The notes under the pieces: generated by a model
Database searches by the model: none
Seen by the model: the letters and a program-made list of their open reading frames with translations, nothing else
Told to the model about the DNA's origin: nothing
Translations under genes and position numbers: made by a program
DNA from: Thereva unica
Lineage: Eukaryota; Arthropoda; Insecta; Diptera; Therevidae
Direction of reading: 5' to 3'
Assembly: GCA_949987705.1 (NCBI GenBank)
Contig: OX465281.1
Span: 79,946,543 to 80,010,542, forward strand
DNA: 64,000 nt
Shown here: in pieces, positions 10,792-20,460 of the stretch
Position numbering within the stretch: the stretch's first letter is position 1
How the letters are laid out: each line of letters begins with the position of its first letter

Positions 10792-10961
10792 GGCGAATGT
10801 TTAGATTTTCGTGCCTGTGGCGGTAGTATCCATGCCTGTGGCGGAAGCGTGCATATCCGTGTGGGATGCGCACTTATATGCTATACGTACTAGGTGCACC
10901 GCGTGTATGCTTTTAAGAAAATTAGCCAATAAAAATTATTTTTACTCGGTTACTTTTAGGT
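10792..10961. other. Flank between the right arm and the RTE-like LINE
   Basis: A short stretch with a repeated GCCTGTGGCGG unit (about 10,812 and 10,833). No gene was recognised. Confidence 0.4.
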
Positions 10962-10973
10962 TTTAATGTAAAT

Positions 10974-11788
10974 TCTTCTTCTTCTTCTTTAACGGCTCTA
11001 CAACCGGGATCCGGTCCTGGCCTCGCGCAACTGTTCTCTCCACCGGTCCCGATTCTGAGCCGATGTCATCCAGTTTGGCATCCCTAAACTCTGAGCGTCC
11101 TGGTACACGCCATCCCTCCAGCGAAGGTTGGGCCTCCCTCGCTGTCGCACCCCATAGGTCTTACCGCAGAGAACTTTCCGAGCAGGCTCATCTTCACTCA
11201 TACGAGCTAGATGCCCTGCCCACCGAAGCCTACCGAGCTTTATTTTCTTCACAACATCTATGTCGCGATAGCGCTCGTAGATCTCGTCATTGTAGAGTCT
11301 CCGGAATCGTCCTTCCTCACATACGGGGCCAACAATCCTCCGAAGTATTTTCCTCTCAAACACGCCCAAGAGGTTTGAGTGCGTTTTGCTAAGCACCCAC
11401 GTTTCGGATGCATATGTGAGAACGGGTAAGACCATCGTCTTATATAGTAAAAGTTTAGACGTTATGGTTAGATATTTGGATTTGAAGAGCCTTGACAGAC
11501 TATAGTAGGCTTTGTTGGCTTTTAGCAGTCGTGCGCGTATTTCTGGTTCCATGCTATTGTCGGCTGCTACTATTGACCCAAGGTAGGTAAATGATTTTAC
11601 CACGTCAAACTCGTGTTCCGCTACCTTGATTGTGGGACCAATGTTAGTTGTTCTTCCAGACGAGGCCACCATGTACTTTGTTTTGCTTTCGTTAATGCGC
11701 AGTCCCAGATTTCCTGCCGCTTGCTCAATCTGAGTGAAAGCTTCTTGTACAGCTGTTGTTGTTCTTCCAATGATGTCAATGTCGTCTG
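10974..11788 (-). mobile_element. RTE-like LINE, 5'-truncated, with perfect 12-bp TSD
   Basis: A minus-strand insertion bounded by the identical 12-mers TTTAATGTAAAT at 10,962-10,973 and 11,789-11,800. The 3' end is a (GAA)n-type tail instead of a poly(A), typical of the RTE group. The 5' end is truncated exactly within the RT catalytic box: the first visible residues are TDDIDIIGR, i.e. the end of the xADD motif. Precise borders and an open downstream frame suggest a fairly recent insertion. Confidence 0.85.
10998..11788 (-). CDS. Reverse transcriptase C-terminal part of an RTE-like LINE
   Basis: The open frame begins before the first Met at 11,672 and covers the palm/thumb end and C-terminus of the reverse transcriptase. 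It shows INESKTKYM, FTYLGSIV, LLYKTMVLPVLTYASETW, FERKILRRIVGP, RLRWAGHLARM and a GRPNLRWRDG motif, and ends with the WREQLREA segment. This is the canonical order for the C-terminal half of 'endonuclease-reverse transcriptase' ORFs. The frame is open for about 260 codons without an internal stop. The endonuclease domain and most of the RT fingers and palm are missing through 5' truncation, so it cannot be functional. Confidence 0.85.
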
Positions 11789-11800
11789 TTTAATGTAAAT

Positions 11801-11989
11801 AGGAATTCATAAATATTTTCAAATAGCATTTGTATCAAGTCCGTCAGTAGATTCGTCACTATTCTTCCTGCATCTGTCGTTGGCCTGAATTTTCTCAAGC
11901 GTACTATAGATCCGACAGACTTTCCATTATATCTATTGCATATTACTAGCCGTTGGGCACAAACGTTTTACTTCTAAAGTGTGGTCTTA
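11801..11989. other. Unidentified spacer
   Basis: No gene or repeat was recognised between the RTE-like LINE and the palindromic MITE. Confidence 0.4.
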
Positions 11990-12162
11990 CCCGGGGGCTA
12001 CACGATCAATTTTTCAATTGCAATATTGCATTGCAGTACTAAAATTGATCGTGTAGCCCCTGCTGCAATATTGCATTGCATATTGCAGTAGGGGCTACAC
12101 GATCAATTTTACTACTGCAATGCAATATTGCAATTGAAAAAATTGACCGTGTAGCCCCCGGG
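11990..12162. mobile_element. Double-hairpin MITE with TTA target duplication
   Basis: The 173-bp element is flanked by TTA (11,987-11,989 and 12,163-12,165). Its TIRs start CCCGGGGGCTACACGATCAA. Each half is itself an inverted repeat: GGGGCTACACGATCAATTTT appears four times in alternating orientation, at the two ends and at the two sides of the centre. The core repeats GCAATATTGC and ATTGCATTGCA. The strand could fold into one long stem or two side-by-side hairpins. A 3-bp TTA/TWA duplication fits PIF/Harbinger-type elements. Confidence 0.85.
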
Positions 12163-12165
12163 TTA

Positions 12166-12563
12166 AGCACATTCATATGTTTTTTATTATACATATATGT
12201 TGAGTCTCTCAGTGGTTCTGGCTTCCGTCCACTGACATACATATAGTAATGGACTGCTAAATGAACAAAATCCCATACAAAAAAGTGGCACCAAAAACTA
12301 TTGCTGCCTCACTCCCTCGTTAAATTCCAATGAACTGTAATCGTCAGCGCATGTCAGCGATGTAAACATAATTAGAGAAAAATAGGCAGGTATAGTTTTT
12401 GTTCTTCTGTCTCACTCTTGAGCTATTTTGAAAAGTTCGTTTAACAGGGGAAATAACCGTCACAGTTTTGAGATAAATACATTTATTTAATGGAAAAACT
12501 GCAGGAAAATAAAAATGAGTGATGGAAATATATTTCTAGTAATTATTACAGACATTTTATCAA
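12166..12563. other. Probable 3' end region of the BEL/Pao element, unidentified
   Basis: No coding motif was found. A 3' LTR is expected near here if the BEL/Pao element at 12,564-17,700 were complete. I could not match this stretch to the putative 5' leader, so the 3' LTR seems to be lost or too diverged. Confidence 0.4.
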
Positions 12564-13316
12564 TTATTTCCTCTTACATTCGAAGAAATTTTTTTTGTTT
12601 ACGTAAAAAAGGTTTTCTATATCTGGAGAAAAATGGTGCCATTCAGCATTGTCAATCAGCAGTCCATTCCTATATGTCAGTGCTTCCGTCTCATTGAATG
12701 TCGCGATGGTGGATAACATAATGTTAGACTGATGGAATGCAGCTTGTCTAAGTGCTTGCTGATCCTTTTGTAGGATGTTGATGTCTGTGTATACTTCCTC
12801 ATTAACTCCAAACACTGATTGTAGTAGTTAACCTAGTATGCCGCGTTTTTGTCTTCTTTTGAATTTACTGGCAAGAGTGGCTATTTCGTCCAATATTTTG
12901 GTTTGTTTTTGTGACAAATGTCGAATTAACTCGTTGCAATGTAATTCCAAGGATAGATGACCCATTTTGTTGCAGACAATTCCAAACTGTGTGACAGTTT
13001 CATTTAATTGTGTAATGTATGATGTAATGTTTAAAGGATACTGAAGTTCAATACACAGAGTTCCCCTCTGTACAAATGTTTCTCCTATATGTTCCACATA
13101 CAGTCCGGGTTTAGGGTGACTAATATTAAAGGCTGCCAACGTTTGTTTGCACATCGTTACTAAGAATAGGACTGCAAATTCCATTGTTTTCCACCTTTTG
13201 CAAGAATATGGTTTTTGAATTCGATTTGATGCTCTATTCTTGCATCGTATCGATGATTGATGGCTCCTTGGGTTTTCTCTTATTATCTTCGTTTCTCTTC
13301 TTATTGTTGACTTCAT
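12564..13316 (-). pseudogene. F-type envelope glycoprotein remnant of the BEL/Pao element
   Basis: The first frame (13,316-12,828) has a basic N-terminus, then a hydrophobic signal-like segment (FAVLFLVTM) and an ectodomain with possible N-glycosylation sites. It ends at a furin-type cleavage site, RRQKR, at about residues 155-159. An in-frame stop follows three residues after the cleavage site at 12,828-12,830. The same frame then continues (12,815-12,564) into a helical segment typical of the region behind the fusion peptide. The transmembrane anchor and C-terminus are missing. Layout and the cleavage site match the fusion envelope proteins of insect retroelements and baculoviruses. The nonsense codon and 3' truncation mean no functional product. 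Confidence 0.7.
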
Positions 13317-13520
13317 TTCTTCGTAAGTTCCTTTGGCTAGTCGTTGTTTTTCTAATGGCGCTAAGTTGTCATATCCTGTTACTGGTCGAATTCGAATACT
13401 GCTGCTTCGTGATTTGTAAGCAATCTGGGCTTCTTTAATTTCTTGAGGGTATCTTCTCTTTATCAGCTCAGGAGTCGTGTAGGTATCAGGAAGTTTAAAT
13501 TTTCTTTTTCTAGAAGATAT

Positions 13521-14593
13521 TTACGAGACTTGTAAAGTATTTGCCTTTGTTTGGCTCGTGCATTTAGTAGGCTTAGCTTCTTGGTTATAGGAAGAGGTGT
13601 TATATTTGTCATTCTGGATCGATTGCCGGGTTGATGCTACAGCTACTGTCACTGTTTCGATTGGCTTGCTTTGTTCTGAGATCTTCACCTCATCTTCTGA
13701 TGGTAGGATACATATTTTTGTAATAGGGAGTTTTAGTATAGTATTTCCCTTTGTGCGTAGGCTGACTACTCTAACTAGTCCATCAGATCCTTTATGTGTT
13801 TCTATCACCCGTGCTAGAAGCCATTTAGCAGCAGGTAAATTTTCGTTTTTAATTTTGACCATTTGACCTATCTTCACGTTCTCTTGTTTTATTTGCCATT
13901 TCGGGCGTTGTTGTAATCTGTGAAGATATTCTTTTAACCAGGATTTCCACACACCTTCCTTTAGTTTCTCAACCGGCTTCCATCTCGTTGTGCTATTTGT
14001 TTGGTCTAGTTTCTCTGAGCTTGGAGGACATAATATCAAGGGTTGCCGTAAAAAAATGACCAGGAGTGATTGCATCTAGATCCTGTGGATCATTTGTTAA
14101 TGGATAGAGTGATCTTGAGTTCAGACAAGCTTCTATTTAGTATAGAAGTGTTATTAATTCTTCAAAAGTTAGTGCAGTTTCACCAATAACTCGTTTTAAG
14201 TGGTGTTTTATCGATTTTACTCCGGTTTCCCATAATCCACCGAAGTGTGGCGCTGCGGGGGGTTAAAATGCCACTGTGTTCCGTCAGATGCTAATAAGGC
14301 TGCTAATTCTGGCTCGTTCGCCTTCAGGGCCATCTTAAGATCTCTATCTAAAATCTTTTTGGCACCGACGAAGTTTGTTCCACAGTCACTGTATAAATGT
14401 TGACATTGACCGCGTCTTGCGATGAATCTCTTAAACGAAGCAATGAACACTGTTGTTGTCAAATCACTGACTGCTTCTATATGGATTGCCTTTGTTCCAA
14501 GGCAGACGAATACCGCAATGTATCCTTTGTAGCTTTTATTGTCTCTACCCTTTGGCATTCTGATGGATATGGGTCCAGCGTAGTCCACACCTG
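13521..14593 (-). pseudogene. BEL/Pao integrase core and C-terminal domain
   Basis: The frame at 14,217-14,645 carries the integrase catalytic core: VDYAGPI (first Asp), GYIAVFVCLGTKAIHIEAV, a HLYSDCGTNFVGAKK segment (second Asp region) and FNPPQRHTSVDYGKPE, which sits where PxxPHFGGxWE is expected and is degraded. After a gap and frameshift, 13,521-14,075 gives the C-terminal region with WKSWLKEYLHRLQQRPKW, KNENLPAAKWLLARVIETHKG and VRVVSLRTKGNTILKLPITK. This is the small barrel domain that closes BEL/Pao Pol. The frame is interrupted near 14,080-14,215. Confidence 0.8.
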
Positions 14594-14972
14594 GGGCCGG
14601 TTCACGTAACTCGACAACGAAAATTTTTTTTCGTTTCGCGTTCACGTAGCTCGAAAAAATTGCAAATTTTCGTTTGTTGACTCGAAAGCTCTTATGTTAT
14701 CGAACACTTGTATTATTAAGATTAATTTTCCAATTTAAAAGTAGACTTTTATAAGTTATTACATATGTAAATTATTTTTAAAAATTTAATTAAGTTGATG
14801 CCAGTAAATTGTATAATTTTACAGCGGTTGTAAAGAAAATCGTGTTTCAGTAATGTGGTTTCCTTAAATTTTCTTTCGAGCTACGTGAACGCTCAATTTT
14901 TTCGAGACAAATTTTTTCGTATTGAAATTCGTTTCGAACGATTGTCGTCGTTCGAGCTACGTGAACCGGCCC
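14594..14972. mobile_element. MITE with 3-bp CTG duplication inside the BEL integrase
   Basis: Its TIRs start GGGCCGGTTCACGTAxCTCG and it is flanked by CTG on both sides (14,591-14,593 and 14,973-14,975). Removing the 379-bp element and one CTG restores the host frame exactly, joining SYTG to VDYAGP. This fixes both borders and shows the insertion is younger than the BEL element. A 3-bp duplication suggests a PIF/Harbinger-type or ISL2EU-like mover, but the superfamily is not certain. Confidence 0.85.
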
Positions 14973-14975
14973 CTG

Positions 14976-15117
14976 TATAGGAAAATGGTTTGGATGGTGT
15001 TATTCTTGCTGCCGGCAGGTCTCCCATCATCTGTTTAGCAGTTTCTGCTCGGTAACGCACACATACAATATATTTATGGATAATCTCGCGTATTGTGTTT
15101 CGAGGATTTATTATCAA
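14976..15117 (-). pseudogene. BEL/Pao integrase N-terminal fragment
   Basis: Reads INPRNTIREIIHKYIVCVRY followed by MMGDLPAAR and SYTG. This is the part just upstream of the integrase core (the second half of the zinc-binding N-terminal domain, with its Cys). It abuts RT/RNase H-linker sequence directly at about 15,117, so the RNase H domain and the first part of the zinc domain have been deleted. Confidence 0.75.
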
Positions 15118-16400
15118 GTATTTTCTTCGGATGTAAGCTTACTTCCCTTGATTTCCAGCATTTAGAGTTGTATTGTTGTATTTTTTCAAGCTCGTGTAGT
15201 TCAGCTACGTATGCCTTCCATTCATGAATTAGTTTTGATGGTAGTACTTTGTCCCATTTCACGCCAGTTGCCCAAAGATCTTGAAGAAAGATTTTTGCTC
15301 TTAAAGTCACTGGAGTTAACCATCCTAGTGGGTCGAAAATTTTAGCGGTACTGGAGAGTATGGTTCTTTTTGTCGGTTGTTCATCTACCTTACGATTATA
15401 TACCTTGAATTGGAATGTATCCTTTTTTGGATTCCAATGGATTCCCAAAGTTTTTATGGTATCCTCTCCTCCCAATTCCAAAATATTCTGCTCTCTCTGT
15501 TCTTCAGGAATTTCTTGGATGAGTTGACGTTTCTCGCGAATGCGCTCCAGTCAGTAGATCATCTACATAGAAGTCATTTAATGCAGCAGTCATTCAATGG
15601 GTAATTGCTGGCTTCATCATTTGCTAGTTGTTGGAGAGTACGTATTGCGAGATATGGAGCTGAGGTTGTTCCGTATGTTACTGTGGTTAATTTGTACTTC
15701 TTAATGGGTTCCGTTGTTGAGAATCTCCACAAAATTCGCTGATAATCTTGATCCTCGGATGATACTCGTATTTGGCAATACATATTTTCAATATCTGCCG
15801 TGTACACGTAGCGGTATTTACACCATCGCAGAAGTATTTGTGATAAATCTTGTTGGAGACGAGGACCAGCTAGCATTTGCTCATTCAAGTAGGTTCCAGA
15901 TGATGTTTTCATCGATGCATCAGAAACGACGCGTAGTTTTGTTGTTGTGCTATCGTTTTTAAACACTGTATGATGAGGGATATAATAATGTTGTCTTTTC
16001 GGTGATTCAGTTGAATTTGCTAACACCATGTGTCCTAAAGTCAACGTATTCTCTCATGAATTTTTTGTAGCCCTCTTCTAAGGCCTTATTAGAAGAGAAT
16101 TTTCCTTCTAAGTGTAGGAGACGAGCTAGTGCACGTCTTCGTGATTCTCCAAGCGTTTCCATGGGTTTCTTGACGGTATATGTCCCGTCCTTATTGCGAA
16201 TATGTGTTTCTTCGTACTGGCGTTCGCATTCTTGATCTGCGATGGATAAGTGGGTATCGTTACTTGGAATATCTTCTATTTCCCAAAATCTTTTGAGCTG
16301 GTCAATATCCACTTCTGTGATCATGCTCACCTCCTTGACGGGAGGTGGATGTTTGTCCTGAAAAAATCCAGCCAAGTTCTGTATTTTGAGCCAATAGTTT
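15118..16400 (-). pseudogene. BEL/Pao protease-RT junction and reverse transcriptase
   Basis: Three adjacent frames (16,375-16,007; 16,044-15,574; 15,481-15,118) give a Pao-type polymerase. QLKRFWEIEDI is the conserved segment between protease and RT. LRVVSDAS, RYVYTADIENMYCQIRV (first catalytic Asp) and KLTTVTYGTTSAPYLAIRTL follow. A YVDDLLTGA box (the catalytic YxDD, read near 15,545-15,575 in another frame) precedes LGIHWNPKKDTF, STAKIFDPLGWLTPVTLRAK and FLQDLWATGVKWD. The catalytic residues are still present, but at least two frameshifts split the domain. Confidence 0.85.
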
Positions 16401-17250
16401 TGCGTTTCCTATGCGTCATCGTAATTTTCTTCGGAAATGTCCAAATGGCTTATAAGGTTCATTGCTTCTCCGGCTACATGTGTTTTTAGATATTGCATTT
16501 TTTCTACTCTTGATAATTTATTGTTCTCATGGATTAGTTTGAAGTATACGTTAAAAAAGCTTCTCCAAGAATCAAAAGTCCCGTCGAATACGGGAACAGT
16601 TAATCTCGGTAAACGCATCTCCTTTTGTAGAGGCATATTATCCGCAACTTCTTTTTTGTTTTGCAAGCTTATTATGATACCATAATAATTTTGCTTTATT
16701 TCCTCGCATAGATGGGTCAATTTTGTCATGCAGTGGTCATCGGTGTAAAGCTGCGTTTCTAAAGTTTTCCGAAAGCTCTTGAGTGGAGAATTCGATCGCA
16801 CCTTTGGATATTACTTCCTCTAACTTGATGGAAGTTAATTGTTGCTTGAATGCTTCCATTCTCAGCCACAATTTTTTTTGGAGTATTTCATTTTCGTTTG
16901 ACAATAATTGTTTCGATGAGCTTTCTTCACCTGCTTGGTCAGCATTCGTTAATGATGCAACATATGCCATTGTGTATGTATAAAGCAAATTTCGTGCTTG
17001 ATCCACAACGGCGACGACTTGCTGATAATAATTACTTTGATGATATTTATGGGTTGGTTCGTTGTATTTTAAAATTTCCTCTTACAGTGGTCAAAATCTG
17101 CCTAATTCATCCAATTCTTTGTATCTTTTCTGAATTGTATTGGAACTCGTCTATCCTTAGGTTATTTTTTGATGAGGTCCAAAAGATGGATAATGGCTTT
17201 ACCCGTTGTAGCTTGTTGGGTGGTTAATTTATTCAAGCCCATTGCGGTTG
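16401..17250 (-). pseudogene. BEL/Pao gag-like frames
   Basis: Two overlapping frames (17,006-16,737 and 16,801-16,409) read as a gag precursor. They hold a helical N-terminal part, then MRLPRLTVPVFDGTFDSWRS, the conserved 'LPKIxLPxFxGxxxxWxxF' segment of Pao gag, and KMQYLKTHVAGEAMNLI. A probable start (MGLNKLTTQQAT) lies near 17,247. Stops occur between about 17,040 and 17,200. No CCHC zinc knuckle was seen before the jump to the RT region, so part of gag/protease is missing. Confidence 0.75.
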
Positions 17251-17710
17251 TTGGGGTAAGTCTGGGTGGATATTGTCGGTGGTAGCTTTGATTGGTGTCG
17301 TTGTGACTCTGGTATTGACTTAGGTCGTCAAATTGTAACTTGACACCAAGGTTGATGACTCGTGTTGGGAAGGTAAATGTGAAATTCTGGAAAAAGTATT
17401 TCCTCAGTTGATCGTAGTCTTTCGTTTATATATTTTCCTTGCTGGTGACTCCACGAAATCGTCTAGTGGTGTAGATCGGTGTAATTAACGCGATGCCGTC
17501 GAATGTTGTTCGATGATCGGTTGTAAATCGATGATCGGTAGAGGTGTTTTCAGGTTTATTTACGATGGTTTTCTCAGGTGCTGCTTACTCCTTCTAGGGC
17601 GCACTGGTTTTCCTTTTGCAGGCTCGAAGGACCAAATGATGAACTTTGGGTGAGTAGTGGATGTGTAGTAGGACGTCTTAAAGACCGCGCAACTTTAACA
17701 ATTTAGATAG
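17251..17710 (-). other. Putative 5' leader/LTR end of the BEL/Pao element
   Basis: Non-coding sequence upstream of gag on the minus strand. It contains TTTGGTCCTTCGAGCC at about 17,618-17,633, wording typical of the U5/primer-binding junction in BEL/Pao elements. The outer LTR boundary was not determined. Confidence 0.5.
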
Positions 17711-17826
17711 CGGTTTTATGAGTGAAAATTTACTTATATTTGAGTTAATTCTTTATTTCCTTTTACTGTTCTATAAGAACAGGTTAGTAAGACTACAATT
17801 AAAGTATTTGCATTTGGGCTTATATA

Positions 17827-18085
17827 CAGTTCTGATTAAAATATTAAGACCACCTACAATTCGACGTAAAACTATGACTTCCAATGACTATAACCTTTTA
17901 AGCTACAGATGTAGGTATCTAATGTCTGCGGACCTTGTACCACAAAAGCGTTGCTTTAGCGTGCTTTGGTGATAACAAACACTTTTTGGCTTCAGGCCGT
18001 GCAAATAAGCTTTCAAAGTTATAGTCATTGGAAGTTAGAGGTTGATGTCGAATAGTAGGTGTTCTTAATATTTTAATCAGAACTA
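17827..18085. mobile_element. Tc1-type MITE, 259 bp
   Basis: TIRs of about 75 bp begin CAGTTCTGATTAAAATATTA and are flanked by TA (17,825-17,826 and 18,086-18,087). The CAGT start followed by AAGACCACC-type sequence is characteristic of Tc1-like ends. No coding capacity. One terminal base of the right TIR has changed (G to A in the outermost position). Confidence 0.8.
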
Positions 18086-18239
18086 TATTAATTGCTTGAC
18101 CTACTTAATTAATATAAATTTTTAATTATATTACTACCTAATATCTTCATTGTTCTAGATTGCTTGTAGTACTTGAAGTAATGTAGGTTGTTGTATATTA
18201 CATCATTAATTTATTTAGGTTAAATTGGTTAAATTTTGT

Positions 18240-18486
18240 TTTTGTGATGTGCTTGCAGAAACGAATTCATATCTTGTTGACTGCGTGAAAGCGGCAGTTG
18301 CAGGTGAAGGGAATGAGACGAGTGGGCTAACCTGGTGCTGCGGGTATGAGATTGTCGTGGAGGCAGAAGAGCGTTTAACTCGGAGGAACAGTCACTATGA
18401 TAGCAGCGATAAAGTTTTGTCAGTGCTGCTACATTCGTACGTTGGCTCAAGGGGTCGATGGTGGAGCAGGCGGTGTCGTCATCAGT
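18240..18486 (-). mobile_element. LINE-A internal fragment
   Basis: The minus-strand frame reads RTNVAALTKLYRCYHSDCSS, then NALLPPRQS and HSSHSLHLQLPLSRSQQDMN, nearly identical to the LINE-A copy at 46,913-47,389. Both the 5' part and the 3' tail are missing. It abuts the tandem repeats at 18,487, so later insertion or deletion has clipped it. Confidence 0.85.
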
Positions 18487-18875
18487 TATTTTCGTTAATA
18501 TTCTTCGAACGGCACCTCAAGTAAGTCGATATCTTTTATGGTTCGCGCGATATCGTGCAGGTACAAAAATCATTTATGTCGCTTAAACCAAAAAAACGGC
18601 TCGACCGAATATTATGAAAATTTAATCTTTTCAGATTATATTTTCGTTAATACGCTTCGAAAGGTACCTTAACTACGACGATATCTTCTATGCTTCGCGC
18701 GATATCTATCGTGCAGGTACAAAAATCACTTAAGTTGCTTAAATAAAAAAACGGCTAGACCGAATATTATAAAAATCTTTACAGATCATATTTCTGTTAA
18801 TACGGTTCGAACGACACCTCAACGAAGTAGTTATCTTTTTTTGGTTGGGACGATATCGTGCAGGAAAAAATGGCT
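18487..18875 (+). repeat. ~145-bp tandem repeat, about 3 units
   Basis: Units share CGTTAATA(T/C)(T/G)CTTCGAA, a GATATCTT(T/C)TAT block, a GCGCGATATCGTGCAGGTAC block and CGGCT(C/A)GACCGAATATTAT. The same units occur in opposite orientation at about 25,010-25,600. They are part of a larger interspersed element whose end is at 18,930-19,035. Confidence 0.8.
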
Positions 18876-18929
18876 ACATTCGTAAGCATACAGACACAGA
18901 CACAAACCCACACATTCTTGCTCTCAAAT

Positions 18930-19035
18930 TAAAAATGCTCTTGGGACCTTGAAAAATGAAAATACGTTGAAAATTTCGATTTCGATTTTCGGACCGATCA
19001 CAATAACTTCCCTTTACTGGGAAGTTAAAAAAGGG
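18930..19035 (-). mobile_element. Terminal segment of the TTAACTTCCCAGT element
   Basis: The segment GGACCTTGAAAAATGAAAAT through TTTACTGGGAAGTTAA matches, in reverse orientation, the start of the element at 24,868. A third copy lies at about 53,375-53,461. Together with the adjacent tandem units this is one end of a truncated member of that family. Confidence 0.75.
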
Positions 19036-19261
19036 CAAGCAACTCGACCATGCTCCCCTCCATCGCTATCATTTGCCTCCATTTACTTTTGCTCTCTTCA
19101 GATGAAAGCTTTTGACAGTGCCATAGAAAATAAAGATTTAGCGGGAGCAACTTTCGTCTGGAGGAAGGTTAAATGGAGGAAATAGGAAAGCTCTCTAACA
19201 AACAGTGCACACTTTTCTGGTATGAAATGGAGCATCTTTCCTTTTATTTATCTATGCTGAA

Positions 19262-19897
19262 GAAATCGGCCGGCTGTGGATAAGTTTTGCATAGACGAAC
19301 AAAAAAACGGTCGGGGGGGGGGGGGTAATAATCGTAACGGTTTAGTCGCTAGGGTGAGGGTTTACTTATCACCCCGTATTTTTGTAACCCTATTAGATAT
19401 TTTTTTGAATAACCAGCAATTTACGCAGAATGCTCCCGCCTATCTAAACTGGTAAAAGTCAAGGCTCAACCTGCCAACTTCCAGAGTTGTTTGTATTTTT
19501 CTTTTACTTAAATTCCAATTTCAACCACTTTTTCCTCCAAAAAATACGTAGTTAATCAATATAATTGGAAAGCTTACACAATTTCCTAGGAACAATGTAC
19601 AGACAAATTTTATGCTACAGCCTTTTGTTTTGAAGTTATAAGCAATTTTAATGTTAAAATTGGCTCTATTTCGTACCTTTTCAGTACTTTTCCACCTGAG
19701 ATTATGTCGAAAAGTACCAAATAATGACAATTTTAACCTTAAAATTGCTTATAATTTCAAAACTGAAGGCCTTAGCATATAATGGGGCTACAAAAATATA
19801 GGGTGATATGTAAACTTCTACAAAAAAAAAAAAAAAAAAAATTCTAAACGTCCTAGCGGCGTCCGCATCCAAAAACTATCCAGAGCCGGCCGATTTG
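19262..19897. mobile_element. Foldback-type element with nested inverted segments
   Basis: AAATCGGCCGGCT(G/C)TGGATA occurs at both ends in inverse orientation. Just inside, the CCCTAT.AGATAT / GTAACGGTTTAG(T)CGCTAGGG region on the left is mirrored by the TGTAAACTTCTAC-CGTCCTAGCGGC region on the right. A single-orientation copy of the family lies at 55,930-56,470 and a partial one at 23,370-23,480. Long A-, T- and G-runs (a 14-15 bp G run at about 19,314 and an 18-bp A run at about 19,823) mark it. No coding capacity. Confidence 0.65.
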
Positions 19898-20156
19898 TTA
19901 GTTTATTGCTGAACCCTGTATATCTTCCGCAAATTAAATAAATCTCTTAAATCTGGATTTACGGAATCCATTTTACACTTTTGATTGCCATTTAAGGCAA
20001 TGTGCCAATTTTGGCGAAAGTAAGCTAAAATTCCTTCAGTTTCCTACGTTACGTTACGTTTTTTTAAATTGGTTAGGGAGTTCAGTTGGCCAGATTCTGG
20101 ATCATAGTTGGGAAGAATCGGGGATGTTGTCAGAACTATCAAGAAGCAGAAGCTAA
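19898..20156. other. Unidentified spacer
   Basis: No feature was recognised in this spacer. Confidence 0.4.
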
Positions 20157-20457
20157 AGGTATCTTTACATTACGACTTGTCATATGACTTTACTGACTTT
20201 ACTTTGAATAGTTCTGTTTTGACTTGTCAAAATTAAGTGTAAACACAATACGAAGTAAGATGTATACTATCAAATCGTAATTTTGACAGAAAAATCATAT
20301 GATAAATCAAGACAAAACATAAATATTAAACAAATTTTGACAGAATGTCCTATGACATGTCAAAGACAAATGTCATTGTAAGGCAAGGACAAATGTCATT
20401 GCAATGACTTCATTGACAGTAAAGTCATATGACTAGTCATATAATGTAAAGGTACCT
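20157..20457. mobile_element. MITE, 301 bp, TAA duplication
   Basis: TIRs read AGGTATCTTTACATTA on the left and AGGTACCTTTACATTA (reverse complement) on the right. Duplicated TAA lies at 20,154-20,156 and 20,458-20,460. The interior repeats TCATATGACTTTAC and its complement. The same family (AGG.CCCTTTACACTATC) is found at 53,546-54,134 with TTA duplication. The TWA duplications suggest PIF/Harbinger-type mobilisation. Confidence 0.85.
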
Positions 20458-20460
20458 TAA

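Larger units (their letters stand above)
12564..17710 (-). mobile_element. BEL/Pao LTR retroelement with env-like third ORF, degenerate
   Basis: Reading the minus strand from 17,710 down gives a leader, gag-like frames, BEL/Pao reverse transcriptase, integrase, the integrase C-terminal domain and an F-type envelope remnant, the order expected for a BEL/Pao endogenous retrovirus-like element. The motif TTTGGTCCTTCGAGCC on the minus strand (about 17,618-17,633) is the kind of sequence seen just before the primer-binding region in this group. Frameshifts, in-frame stops, a deletion between RT and integrase (about 15,117) and a 379-bp MITE in the integrase show it is dead. Neither LTR boundary was resolved. 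Confidence 0.8.

Noticed and set aside
19314..19328. Long G, C and A homopolymer runs as regulatory or quadruplex elements
   Set aside because: Here and at 24,480, 26,279, 27,175, 31,739 and 51,069 the G/C runs lie mostly in or next to transposon ends; run lengths may also be sequencing-limited.
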